From contig CP143429.1 of NCBI GenBank assembly GCA_039636775.1, positions 496,001 to 560,000 on the forward strand: a stretch of DNA of 64,000 bases. Direction: 5' to 3'. Positions within the stretch are counted from its first letter, which is position 1. The number at the start of each line of letters is the position of its first letter. The DNA is from Micrococcaceae bacterium Sec5.8 (lineage in GTDB: Bacteria; Actinomycetota; Actinomycetes; Actinomycetales; Micrococcaceae). Under the pieces are notes generated by a model. It searched no databases. It was given only the letters and a program-made list of their open reading frames with translations, and was not told the DNA's origin. A program made the translations under genes and the position numbers. This document shows positions 24,698 to 33,040 of the stretch, one piece after another.

Positions 24698-25681
24698 ATG
24701 AAGGCCGTCTACATCGCAAAGCCGGGCGGACCCGAGGTCCTGGAGGTCCGCGAGGTTCCGCCCCCGGTGCCCGGTCCCGGTGAAGTGCTGATCGACGTCG
24801 TCGCCGCCGGCCTCAACCGCGCCGACGTCCAGCAGCGGAAGGGATACTACCCGCCCCCGCCCGGCGCTTCGGAGGTTCCCGGGCTGGAAGTCTCCGGCCG
24901 GATCGCCGGCTTTGGCCCCAATGTCAGCAAGCCCTTCTCCGTGGGTGACAAAGTGGTGGCCCTGCTGGCCGGCGGCGGCTACGCCCAGCAGGTGGCCGTT
25001 GCTGCGGGTCAGGTCCTGAGGATTCCCGACGGCGTGGACCTCGTCACGGCAGCATCGCTGCCGGAAGTGGCGGCGACGGTGTACTCCAACCTGATCATGA
25101 CGGCGCAGCTGCAGCCGGGGGAGACGGTCCTGATTCACGGGGCCACCGGCGGCATCGGCACCATGGCCATCCAGCTGGCCAAGGCCTACGGTGCCACGGT
25201 GGCCACCACGGCGGGCACCGTGGAGAAGGTCAGCACCGCCAAGGCGTTCCTCGGCGCGGACATTGCGATCAATTACGTCGAGGAAGACTTCCCGGAAAGC
25301 CTGCGCGCACAGAACGGGGGTAAGGGCGCCGACGTCATTCTCGACGTCGTCGGCGCCAAATACCTGGCGCAGAACGTGGACGCCCTGGCAGTCTATGGGC
25401 GCCTCGTGGTGATCGGGTTGCAGGGCGGCGCCACAGGTGAGCTGGACCTCGGCAAACTCCTGGCCAAGCGCGCGGCGATCATTGCCACTGCCTTGCGCCC
25501 GCGGCCCGTGGAGGAGAAGGCCGTAATCATGGACGCCGTCCGGGACGCAGTCTGGCCGATGCTGGCAGACGGCCGGATCCGCCCGCTCGTGGCCAAAACG
25601 TTTCCGCTGGACCAGGTCGCGGCCGCGCACACCTACTTCGATTCAGGGGACCACGTGGGCAAGGTCTTGCTGGTCCTGTAG
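24698..25681 (+). CDS. NAD(P)H-quinone oxidoreductase (MDR superfamily)
   Basis: 327 residues from ATG 24698 (GGGAG eight bases upstream). It belongs to the zinc-free quinone oxidoreductases of the medium-chain dehydrogenase superfamily (PIG3/QOR type), which reduce quinones with NADPH. It has a GroES-like N-terminus with GLNRADVQQRKGYYPPP and a Rossmann fold with HGATGGIGTMAIQLAK. No structural-zinc cysteine cluster is present. The C-terminus AAHTYFDSGDHVGKVLL is typical. It lies 145 bp upstream of the padR gene, and the two may be transcribed separately, since an operator-like repeat stands between them. Confidence 0.9.
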   Translation: MKAVYIAKPGGPEVLEVREVPPPVPGPGEVLIDVVAAGLNRADVQQRKGYYPPPPGASEVPGLEVSGRIAGFGPNVSKPFSVGDKVVALLAGGGYAQQVAVAAGQVLRIPDGVDLVTAASLPEVAATVYSNLIMTAQLQPGETVLIHGATGGIGTMAIQLAKAYGATVATTAGTVEKVSTAKAFLGADIAINYVEEDFPESLRAQNGGKGADVILDVVGAKYLAQNVDALAVYGRLVVIGLQGGATGELDLGKLLAKRAAIIATALRPRPVEEKAVIMDAVRDAVWPMLADGRIRPLVAKTFPLDQVAAAHTYFDSGDHVGKVLLVL

Positions 25682-25770
25682 TCCGCCCGGCGGCGTCGGC
25701 GTCGTCCATCGGCGGCATACCGAAATTACCCGGCGATGGAGAACGACGGTAGTGTCATTACATACGCCGT

Positions 25771-25796
25771 ATACACGCGTCTTGGGGCGCGTGTAT
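25771..25796 (+). promoter_or_regulatory. Inverted repeat upstream of padR, likely its operator
   Basis: ATACACGCG (25771-25779) and CGCGTGTAT (25788-25796) form a perfect inverted repeat with an 8-bp centre, 30 bp before the padR start. A smaller ATAC/GTAT repeat lies at 25762-25772. PadR proteins often repress their own gene through ATAC/GTAT-type dyads. Confidence 0.55.
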
Positions 25797-25826
25797 GCTG
25801 GCGTTCCGCCACCCTCCGGGAGCAGC

Positions 25827-26363
25827 ATGTCCATCCGTCACAGCCTTCTGGCCCTCCTGCAGGACCGGCCGCGCTACGGCTACCAGCTCAGGCTCGAATT
25901 CGAAGACCGTACCGGATCCTCCTGGCCACTGAACATCGGGCAGGTCTACACCACGCTCGACCGCCTTGAACGCGACGGGCTGGTCAGCAAGGACGGTGCG
26001 GACGGCGAGGGCCACGTGATCTACAGCATCACGTCCGCCGGCCGGGAAGAAGTCGGCACCTGGTTCGGCTCCCCGGTGCCGCGGGCCAGCCCGCCGCGCA
26101 ATGAACTGGCCATCAAACTTGCCCTGGGGCTGACGCTGCCCGGCGTGAACGTCGGCGCCGCGATCCACGTCCAGCGTGCCGTGTCCATCCGGGCCCTGCA
26201 GGAGTACACCAAGGCCCGCCGTGACATGGCGTCCCAGCAGCACCCGACTGACACCGCCCGGCTTTTGGTGCTGGATTCACTGATTTTTCAAACCGAGGCC
26301 GAGGTGCGCTGGCTGGACCTTTGCGAGGCACGGCTCATGCAGTTGACCGGTCCGCCCGCCTGA
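25827..26363 (+). CDS. PadR-family transcriptional regulator
   Basis: 178 residues from ATG 25827, with GGGAGCAGC before it. The N-terminal winged helix is typical of PadR: SIRHSLLALLQDRPRYGYQL, then WPLNIGQVYTTLDRLERDGL and ITSAGREEV. The C-terminal half forms a longer helical dimerisation domain (VQRAVSIRALQEYTKARRDM) as in the Vir_act_alpha_C class. These regulators often control membrane transporters or stress genes. No efflux gene is adjacent; the neighbours are a quinone oxidoreductase and cstA. The dyad at 25771-25796 suggests self-repression. Confidence 0.88.
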   Translation: MSIRHSLLALLQDRPRYGYQLRLEFEDRTGSSWPLNIGQVYTTLDRLERDGLVSKDGADGEGHVIYSITSAGREEVGTWFGSPVPRASPPRNELAIKLALGLTLPGVNVGAAIHVQRAVSIRALQEYTKARRDMASQQHPTDTARLLVLDSLIFQTEAEVRWLDLCEARLMQLTGPPA

Positions 26364-26498
26364 ATTTCCCGCGCCGTTCGTCGCCACTTCCAGGCCGCCC
26401 GGCGCAAGGCCATACCCAGGCCTCGCCGTGCTTGGTAGGGTGCCTTGGGGCACTTCTGTTCGTGGACTTGCCCCGCTGGGGTTTCTCAAGGAGGAGAC

Positions 26499-28799
26499 AT
26501 GGGCACAATGCCGGATAGCACGCCAAAGAATGTACTGGTCGACGACGGCATCACGCCGGACCCGGCCCTTCCGCCCACCGCGGTGGATGCGACGGTGCTC
26601 GACACCGAGGACCGCAAATGGACGCCCGCGAAAATTGCGCTCTGGGCGGCGATTTCCCTGCTGGGTGCCGTTGCCTGGTTCATGCTGGCAATCGTCCGCG
26701 GCGAAACGGTCAACGCCATCTGGTTCGTGTTCGCCGCGGTGTGCACTTACCTGATCGGCTACCGCTTCTACTCGAAGGTCATCGAGCGGTATTTACTCAA
26801 GCCCAATGACCGCCGGGCCACGCCCGCGGAGTACAAAGCCGACGGCAAGGACTATGTCCGCACGGACCGCAACGTCCTGTTCGGCCACCACTTCGCCGCC
26901 ATCGCCGGCGCCGGGCCCCTCGTCGGCCCGATCCTCGCCGCCCAGATGGGTTACCTCCCGGGCACCATCTGGATCATCTTCGGCGTCGTGTTCGCCGGCG
27001 CCGTCCAGGACTACGTGGTCCTGTTCTTCTCCATGCGCCGCGGCGGACGGTCCTTGGGCCAGATGGCCCGGGAGGAACTCGGCGTCATCGGCGGCACCGC
27101 CGCGCTGATCGCCACCCTGCTGATCATGGTGATCATCGTCGCCATCCTGGCCCTCGTCGTCGTCAACGCCCTGGCCGAGAGCCCGTGGGGCGTCTTCTCC
27201 GTCGGCATGACCATCCCGATCGCCCTCTTCATGGGCATCTACCTGCGCTTCCTCCGCCCCGGCAAGATCCTGGAAGTCTCCCTGATCGGCTTCGTGCTGC
27301 TGATGGCGGCCATCATTGGCGGCGGTGCCGTCGCCGCCACCGAGTGGGGCGACGCCTTCTTCACCCTGGATAAGGTCACCATCGCCTGGGCCCTCATCGT
27401 CTACGGGTTCATCGCCGCCATCCTGCCGGTCTGGCTGCTGTTGGCTCCGCGTGATTACCTCTCCACCTTCATGAAGATCGGCGTCATCGTGATGCTCGCC
27501 CTCGCCGTGATCGTGGTCCGGCCGGAAATCTCCGTCCCGGCCTTCAGCGAATTCGCCAGCCGCGACAACGGTCCGGTCTTCCCGGGTGCCGTGTTCCCGT
27601 TCCTCTTCGTCACCATCGCCTGCGGTGCACTGTCCGGGTTCCACGCCCTGATCGCCTCCGGCACGACCCCGAAGCTGATCGAAAAGGAACGCCAGTCCCG
27701 CTACATCGGCTACGGCGGAATGCTGATGGAGTCCTTCGTGGCCATCATGGCCCTCGTGGCAGCGATCTCCATCGACCGCGGGCTTTACTTCGCCATGAAC
27801 GCTCCGGCCGCCCTCACCGGCACCACGGTCGAAACGGCGGCCGCCTGGGTCAACAGCCTGGGACTGTCCGGCGTCAACATCAGCCCGAGCCTGCTGTCCG
27901 AGACGGCCGCGAACGTCGGCGAAAACACTGTCGTGTCCCGCACCGGCGGGGCGCCCACCCTCGCCGTCGGTCTCGCCCACATCATGCAGCAATTCATCGG
28001 CGGCACAGCCTTGATGGGCTTCTGGTACCACTTCGCCATCATGTTCGAGGCCCTGTTTATCCTGACCGCGGTCGACGCCGGCACCCGGGTGGCGCGCTTC
28101 ATGCTGCAGGACTCGATCGGGAACTTCATCCCGAAGTTCAAAGAGCACTCCTGGCGTCCCGGCGCCTGGCTCGCCACCGCCGTGATGGTCGCGGCCTGGG
28201 GGGCCGTGCTGATCATGGGCGTCACGGACCCGCTGGGCGGCATCAATACGCTGTTCCCGTTGTTCGGCATCGCCAACCAGCTGCTCGCCGCCATCGCCCT
28301 TTCCGTCTGCCTTGCGATCGCGGCCAAGAAGGGATCCTTCAAGTACCTCTGGATCATCGCCCTGCCGATGGCGTTCGCGGCCGTCGTCACCATCACGGCC
28401 AGCTACCAGAAGATCTTCTCGTCCACTCCGGCGGTCGGCTACTTCGCCAACAACGCGGCCTTCTCCAAGGCGCTCGCGGACGGCAAGACCTCCTTCGGCA
28501 CAGCCAAGACCGTCCCGGCCATGGAGGCAGTGATCCGCAATACCGCCATCCAGGGCTGGCTCTCGGTGATCTTCGTGGTGCTCAGCATCATCGTCATCGC
28601 CGCATCACTCATCGCCACGTACAAGGCGTTCCGCAACGTCAAGGCCGGAGTAGTCAACAGCGACAATGAGGATCCTGCCCTGCCGTCCCGCGTCTTCGCT
28701 CCGGCCGGACCGATCCCCACCGCGGCAGAGCGTGAGCTCAAGTCAACGTGGGACCAGCTGCCGGCGGAGAAGCGGACCGCCAAGGCCGCCCACCACTGA
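26499..28799 (+). CDS. cstA: Carbon starvation protein CstA (pyruvate/peptide transporter)
   Basis: 766 residues from ATG 26499, chosen because AAGGAGGA stands four bases before it. A hydrophilic N-terminus of about 45 residues precedes some 16-18 membrane helices. The conserved core is present: GHHFAAIAGAGPLVGPILAAQ, quoted here as GHHFAAIAGAGPL, with GTIWIIFGVVFAGAVQD and SGFHALIASGTTPK. CstA proteins import pyruvate or peptides under carbon limitation in other bacteria. The stop codon overlaps the next start (ybdD), the usual cstA-ybdD pair. No sensor kinase or CRP site is visible upstream in the 135-bp gap. Confidence 0.93.
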   Translation: MGTMPDSTPKNVLVDDGITPDPALPPTAVDATVLDTEDRKWTPAKIALWAAISLLGAVAWFMLAIVRGETVNAIWFVFAAVCTYLIGYRFYSKVIERYLLKPNDRRATPAEYKADGKDYVRTDRNVLFGHHFAAIAGAGPLVGPILAAQMGYLPGTIWIIFGVVFAGAVQDYVVLFFSMRRGGRSLGQMAREELGVIGGTAALIATLLIMVIIVAILALVVVNALAESPWGVFSVGMTIPIALFMGIYLRFLRPGKILEVSLIGFVLLMAAIIGGGAVAATEWGDAFFTLDKVTIAWALIVYGFIAAILPVWLLLAPRDYLSTFMKIGVIVMLALAVIVVRPEISVPAFSEFASRDNGPVFPGAVFPFLFVTIACGALSGFHALIASGTTPKLIEKERQSRYIGYGGMLMESFVAIMALVAAISIDRGLYFAMNAPAALTGTTVETAAAWVNSLGLSGVNISPSLLSETAANVGENTVVSRTGGAPTLAVGLAHIMQQFIGGTALMGFWYHFAIMFEALFILTAVDAGTRVARFMLQDSIGNFIPKFKEHSWRPGAWLATAVMVAAWGAVLIMGVTDPLGGINTLFPLFGIANQLLAAIALSVCLAIAAKKGSFKYLWIIALPMAFAAVVTITASYQKIFSSTPAVGYFANNAAFSKALADGKTSFGTAKTVPAMEAVIRNTAIQGWLSVIFVVLSIIVIAASLIATYKAFRNVKAGVVNSDNEDPALPSRVFAPAGPIPTAAERELKSTWDQLPAEKRTAKAAHH

Positions 28800-29005
28800 T
28801 GCGCGGGGCTCCGATGAATGCCGTCCTGGCGGGCTTCCGGGGATTCGCCCGGTACCTGGGTGGGGTGATGGGCGAGGATGCGTACGCAAAGTACCTGGCC
28901 CACCACGCCGACGCCGGGCACGGTTCCGCGCCGATGACTGAAAAGGAGTTCTGGCGGGACCAGACGGACCGCCAGGAAGCCAATCCGCAGGGCAGGTGCT
29001 GCTGA
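28799..29005 (+). CDS. ybdD: YbdD/YjiX-family small protein
   Basis: 68 residues. The ATG at 28799 overlaps the cstA stop (TGATG); ATG 28814 is an alternative that would give 63 residues. It has a short basic N-terminus, GEDAYAKYLAHHA, PMTEKEFWRDQTD and the family's C-terminal CC. The family is almost always next to cstA or btsT-type pyruvate transporters and is thought to assist them; its mechanism is unknown. Confidence 0.9.
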   Translation: MRGAPMNAVLAGFRGFARYLGGVMGEDAYAKYLAHHADAGHGSAPMTEKEFWRDQTDRQEANPQGRCC

Positions 29006-29122
29006 TCAGTTCAAGCTGATTGGCGAGGCCTTTACCGGAGGGCGCCGCGGGGTACGAAAGTGCCCGGCGGCGCCCTCCGCGGTGTGCGGCCGATGGCTCG
29101 GGGCACGTGAGAGTATGAACCC

Positions 29123-29701
29123 ATGAGCGATCCGCACCCAACTGACCCCGACGGCGGTGTTCCCCTGGAAGGCACTGCGCGGCCCAGGTCCGGCCAGCTC
29201 CAGGACCTCGTGGACCAGCCTGCGAAGGTCATGCGGATCGGGACCATGATGAAGCAGCTCCTTGATGAAGTTAAGACAGCCCCGCTCGACGACGCAGCGC
29301 GCATCCGGCTGGCGGAGATCCACGAACGCTCCATCAAGGAACTCGAGGACGGTCTCGCGCCGGAACTGGTTGAGGAGCTGGAACGGATCACCCTTCCCTT
29401 TCCTGCAGACGGCACCCCGTCGGACGCGGAACTGCGGATCGCCCAGGCCCAGCTGGTCGGTTGGCTGGAAGGCCTCTTCCACGGCATCCAGACTGCCCTC
29501 GCGGCCCAGCATGCCTCCCGGGAGCACGCCGCGGCCCAGGCGCAGCTCCGCCAGCTGCCACCCGGAACGGTGATCGCCCCCGGGGTGATTATCGGAGAGA
29601 ACGGCGAGCCGCAACGCGCCGAAGCGCCCAGGCCCGGCGCGAAGACGCCGCGGTCTCCCGCCCTCGCGGACCCGGACCACGGTCCCGGCCAGTACCTTTA
29701 G
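29123..29701 (+). CDS. bpa: Bacterial proteasome activator Bpa
   Basis: 192 residues. A disordered N-terminus is followed by a four-helix body (RSGQLQDLVDQPAKVMRIG; MMKQLLDEVKTAPLD; ARIRLAEIHERSIKELEDGL; LVGWLEGLFHGIQTALAAQ), a Pro-rich tail and a C-terminal GQYL. That motif is the gate-opening HbYX-type tail that docks into the 20S core. Bpa rings open the bacterial 20S proteasome without ATP. The core genes (prcA, prcB) are not in this window. A small gene follows after seven bases and is likely co-transcribed. Confidence 0.93.
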   Translation: MSDPHPTDPDGGVPLEGTARPRSGQLQDLVDQPAKVMRIGTMMKQLLDEVKTAPLDDAARIRLAEIHERSIKELEDGLAPELVEELERITLPFPADGTPSDAELRIAQAQLVGWLEGLFHGIQTALAAQHASREHAAAQAQLRQLPPGTVIAPGVIIGENGEPQRAEAPRPGAKTPRSPALADPDHGPGQYL

Positions 29702-29708
29702 GGCGCTT

Positions 29709-30164
29709 GTGGGATTCTTCAGCGCTGCCCGCCAGGGCCGCAAAGACGACGTTGAGCTCGGCAAGGGTCTCTGGCGGCGCGCCCACGACCGCTTCATCCG
29801 GGGCCTCGACCGCTACCACCAGATTCTCGAGGGAGTGGAGGACGAGGCACTCTATGTTGACCTCCTGGCCATTGCCGATGATCTCTCCGCCCTCTCGGGC
29901 CGGGTCCGGGACATCTGCGTGGAGGCCCAGCGGCGATCGCCCAGCGACGGCCTCGATATCCCGGGACGCCTGGCCGGAGTCCACCGGGCCCTGTCCACGG
30001 CCGGGAACTCCCTGGCGACGACGGCCGAGGCAGCAGCTATGCTCCGACTCGCGCTCCCCCCGGCTCCGGCGGGGGCGGAATCGGTGCGGCGCCGTGCCCA
30101 GACCGTGGCGGAGCACGTCAACGACGCGGAGCGCCGGCTCGCCGAGACCGGTGTCAATGACTAA
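29709..30164 (+). CDS. Unknown helical protein next to bpa
   Basis: 151 residues from a GTG seven bases after the bpa stop. I do not recognise it. It is predicted mostly helical (GLWRRAHDRFIRGLDRYHQI; ALYVDLLAIADDLSALSGRV; RLAGVHRALSTAGNSLATT; RRRAQTVAEHVNDAERRLAE) with no signal peptide or membrane segment. The tight spacing implies co-expression with bpa, so a proteasome-linked role is possible but not shown. Confidence 0.75.
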   Translation: MGFFSAARQGRKDDVELGKGLWRRAHDRFIRGLDRYHQILEGVEDEALYVDLLAIADDLSALSGRVRDICVEAQRRSPSDGLDIPGRLAGVHRALSTAGNSLATTAEAAAMLRLALPPAPAGAESVRRRAQTVAEHVNDAERRLAETGVND

Positions 30165-30282
30165 TCTGCTGCGGCCAGGGGCCTCGGTGTCCAGGGGCGG
30201 GGCTAAAATTCCCGGTTAAGCGCCTAGCTTAGCTGCGCCGTTTGCACTGGCGGTATGCCGGAGCGGTTGCAAGGATAGTTAG

Positions 30283-31128
30283 ATGACTTTTTCACCGGTA
30301 CTGACTTTCAATGACGGCAACACCATCCCCCAGCTGGGCTACGGAGTGTGGCAGGTCGAAGACGACGTCGCCGAAAAGGTGGTTGTCCAGGCTTTTGAGG
30401 CCGGATACCGCCACATCGACACCGCCAAGATCTACGGCAACGAAGCCGGGGTGGGCCGGGCGATCAAGCGCTCCGGGCTCAAGCCTGAAGAAATCTTCAT
30501 CACCACCAAACTGTGGAACGCGGACCAGGGCTACGAGTCCACGCTGAAGGCGTTTGACGAATCCATGGAGCGCCTGGGCCTGGAGACCCTGGATCTGTAC
30601 CTGATCCACTGGATGCAGCCGAAGCAGGACAAATACGTGGACACCTGGAAGGCCCTGATCGAGCTGCAGAAGCAGGGACGGGTCAAGACCATCGGCGTCT
30701 CCAACTTCACCAAGGAAGGACTGCAACGCCTGATCGATGAGACCGGCGTGGTCCCGGCCATCAACCAAGTGGAACTGCACCCCTTCTTCAACCAGGCTGA
30801 CCTGCGCGAGTTCAACGCCTCCAAGGGCATCCTCACCCAGGCCTGGTCCCCACTGGGGCAGGGTGGCGAGCTGCTGGAAAGCGCTGTCATCGGCCAGGTC
30901 GCGGCCAAGCACAACGCCACCCCGGCGCAGGTGGTCATCGCCTGGCACCTGGCCGTCGGCAACGTGGTCATCCCCAAGTCCGTGACTGAATCACGCATCC
31001 GCGAGAACTACGCCGCGCTGGGTGTCAGCCTGGACGAGACCGACGTGCAGGCCATCAACGGCCTTGACAACTCAGCGGAAGGTGCCGGCCGCATCGGCGC
31101 GGACCCGGCAGTCTCCGACTTCGCCTAG
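30283..31128 (+). CDS. Aldo/keto reductase
   Basis: 281 residues, AKR5-like in length and motifs, with the full tetrad Asp46, Tyr51, Lys76 and His109 (YRHIDTAKIYGNE; TTKLWN; LIHWM). NADPH binding is indicated by IPKSVTESRIREN. AKR5 enzymes reduce 2,5-diketo-gluconate, methylglyoxal or other carbonyls; the substrate is not determined. AAGGA stands seven bases before the ATG. It is a single gene, with a promoter in the 118-bp gap from 30165 and a hairpin (31193-31227) after it. Confidence 0.93.
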   Translation: MTFSPVLTFNDGNTIPQLGYGVWQVEDDVAEKVVVQAFEAGYRHIDTAKIYGNEAGVGRAIKRSGLKPEEIFITTKLWNADQGYESTLKAFDESMERLGLETLDLYLIHWMQPKQDKYVDTWKALIELQKQGRVKTIGVSNFTKEGLQRLIDETGVVPAINQVELHPFFNQADLREFNASKGILTQAWSPLGQGGELLESAVIGQVAAKHNATPAQVVIAWHLAVGNVVIPKSVTESRIRENYAALGVSLDETDVQAINGLDNSAEGAGRIGADPAVSDFA

Positions 31129-31192
31129 GCCACCCCGGCTGGACCGCCGCGCCTGCCCGGTCCAACGGCCGGCGGAGCAGGCATAGACCGCG

Positions 31193-31227
31193 ACTGGGCC
31201 TTCACCCGACATGGGTGGGGGCCCAGT
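31193..31227 (+). terminator. Hairpin after the aldo/keto reductase gene
   Basis: ACTGGGCC (31193-31200) pairs with GGCCCAGT (31220-31227), and inside them CACCC pairs with GGGTG. No U-tract. A second inverted repeat, TGACCGTCA (31239-31247) with TGACGGTCA (31285-31293), lies between the two convergent genes. Confidence 0.5.
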
Positions 31228-31305
31228 CTGCTGCCCACTGACCGTCATCAGGCCGACCGGTCCAAAGTTGACTGTCGCAAGGTGTGACGGTCAAAAGAGT
31301 CCGGG

Positions 31306-31485
31306 CTAGGCAGCCTTGCGGTCTTCCTTCACTGGCACCGGGTCCACAATGGCCCAACCGTGCTCCTCCGCGGTTTGGCGGCTGGCGAAGCGCTCAGCCG
31401 CGGCCAGGTCATCGAACGTCTCAGTGCGGATGCGGCCGCAGTCGGTGTCCAGATACGTGACTTCGAAGTACTGGGTGGTTTCCAT
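31306..31485 (-). CDS. Small unknown protein, 59 residues
   Basis: Read by hand on the minus strand: ATG at 31485, stop TAG at 31308-31306. The product starts METTQYFEVTYLDTDCGRIR and ends PVPVKEDRKAA. It has the look of a compact alpha/beta protein (an extended strand, then FDDLAAAERFASRQTAEEH as a helix, then WAIVDP). No family recognised. Codon use is GC-rich at third positions like its neighbours, which supports it being real. Confidence 0.65.
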   Translation of the reverse strand: METTQYFEVTYLDTDCGRIRTETFDDLAAAERFASRQTAEEHGWAIVDPVPVKEDRKAA

Positions 31486-31521
31486 ACTTCAAGTGTGCCG
31501 CCGGGCTCTGACACTCTGAGG

Positions 31522-32454
31522 TCAGCACCCCGGCGTGTTGCCAAGCCGCAGCACGCGCTCCCGCGCCAGGTCCTCGGCGCGGCTGGTTTTGTCGGCGGCC
31601 CGCGCGGTCTGCTGCGCCCGCGCGCCAGCCAGTTCCCGCCTCTTCCGGGCCGTTTTGAGTTCCTGCTCACAGCGGGCCAGCTGTTCGCGCAGATTCCGCA
31701 CCGTTTCGGAGAGTTCCGTGGCCAGGGCGGTGGACTCGGCCAGCTCCTCCTGCTGCTGCCGTGCTTCCTCCGCCGCTGCCCGGGCGGCGCTCTCGGCGTC
31801 TGCGAGAGCTGCACGTGCCCGCTCCGAGGCGGAGGGCGGGACTTTGCGCGGTTCCTGCCGTACTGCGCGCAGCCGGGGTTGCTCTGCTGTACCGCCGGCA
31901 TCCGGCCGGCGCGCCGGTGCCGGCGCAGGGCCGCCCGCACCGGCCACGGCCACGGCACCGGAAAGATCCACCACGTCAACGCCGTCGGCAGACAGTCCCC
32001 GGAGCAGGCGGCCGGACTGTACGGCCGCCGCGGCGCCCTCATCCGCCGTCGCTGCACGCAGTGTCGCTTCCACCTCCGTGGCGATGGCAGCGCTGATTTT
32101 CCGCCCTTGCTGTGCCGCCGCAGCCGCAGCTGCGCGGACCGCTTCGCCCAGGAGCTGGCGGCGTTCCTGCCCCAGCCGGCGCAGTTGCGCAGCGTCGAGG
32201 GAAGCCTGCGCGTCGCGCATCGACCTGCCGAGTTCGACGACGTCCCGGAGGGTCTCCGGCTGCCGGGCGGCGAGCATGTTCACAGTCCACGCCGCCACGG
32301 ATGGTTTGGGCAGCGACCGTACTTCTGCGGCGAGAGAGGGCTGGTCCTTCGCGGCAGCGGCCTCCTTGACGGCAGCCGTCCTGGCGGGGATGAAGTCATC
32401 GAACGGGAGGGCGTAGAGCCGTGCCGCAACGTCCGCCAGCGTTTGCTCTCCCAT
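31522..32454 (-). CDS. Unknown protein with C-terminal coiled coil
   Basis: 310 residues from ATG 32454; an in-frame TTG at 32484 is also possible. Three parts can be seen: an N-terminal block (LPFDDFIPARTAAVKEA; KPSVAAWTVNMLA) and a helical core (AQLRRLGQERRQLL), then a Pro/Ala-rich linker, and from about residue 225 a long Ala/Glu/Arg-rich coiled coil (AALADAESAARAAAEEARQQ; LREQLARCEQELKTARKR). The N-terminal pattern occurs in actinobacterial proteins of unknown function. No signal peptide. Its start is 72 bp from the divergent DUF2231 gene. Confidence 0.75.
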   Translation of the reverse strand: MGEQTLADVAARLYALPFDDFIPARTAAVKEAAAAKDQPSLAAEVRSLPKPSVAAWTVNMLAARQPETLRDVVELGRSMRDAQASLDAAQLRRLGQERRQLLGEAVRAAAAAAAQQGRKISAAIATEVEATLRAATADEGAAAAVQSGRLLRGLSADGVDVVDLSGAVAVAGAGGPAPAPARRPDAGGTAEQPRLRAVRQEPRKVPPSASERARAALADAESAARAAAEEARQQQEELAESTALATELSETVRNLREQLARCEQELKTARKRRELAGARAQQTARAADKTSRAEDLARERVLRLGNTPGC

Positions 32455-32526
32455 GCAAGAATCATAGAAGCCCGGCGCGGCCAAGCTGCCGCCACAGGGC
32501 GGTTCGCACGCAGAAAAAGGGCACTC

Positions 32527-33000
32527 ATGATCGAAATAGCGGGTCTACCGGCCCACATCCTGCTCGTCCACGCCGTCGTGGTCCTGGCACCCATCGCTGG
32601 CCTCGGTGCGATCGTCTACGCCGCGGCGCCACGCTGGCGGCGCTACCTGGCCTGGCCGCTGGGGGTGCTTTCGCTGCTCCTCGTTCCGGTTTCCCTGCTG
32701 ACCGCTGAGGCCGGGGAACAGCTGGAGAAGGCCCGTCCGGCATCGGCCCTGGTCCGGGAGCATGCGGAACAAGGTGGCGTGCTGAAGGCCGCCTCGGTGG
32801 TGTTTTTCGCTGTCATCGCGGTGGCGCTGGTGGTGAGCTATGAGCCCATCGGCCGGCGCTTCGCGTTCCTGGGCCGGCTCCGGACCCACCCCGCAATCCG
32901 GGTGGCCGTGCTGGTCCTCGCAGCGGTGGCGGGTGCCGTCTTCATCTACCAGAGCATCATCACCGGCCACTCGGGCGCTGCGTCCGTCTGGGCCCGTTGA
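32527..33000 (+). CDS. DUF2231-family membrane protein
   Basis: 157 residues with four hydrophobic segments (about 8-32, 40-60, 83-105, 123-142). The N-terminus GLPAHILLVHAVVVLAPIAG carries the His-containing motif of DUF2231, in which conserved His residues suggest haem or metal binding. Function is unknown. The start AUG has only a weak GCACTC leader. Confidence 0.85.
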   Translation: MIEIAGLPAHILLVHAVVVLAPIAGLGAIVYAAAPRWRRYLAWPLGVLSLLLVPVSLLTAEAGEQLEKARPASALVREHAEQGGVLKAASVVFFAVIAVALVVSYEPIGRRFAFLGRLRTHPAIRVAVLVLAAVAGAVFIYQSIITGHSGAASVWAR

Positions 33001-33040
33001 CCGGGAGTTAAGTTGGCCCGCAGAGGTGTGCCCGGGTCCG

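Noticed and set aside
26793..28148. A 451-codon frame antisense to cstA, rich in His, Asp and Gly
   Set aside because: It is the complement of membrane-helix codons in cstA. No ribosome site and no motif.
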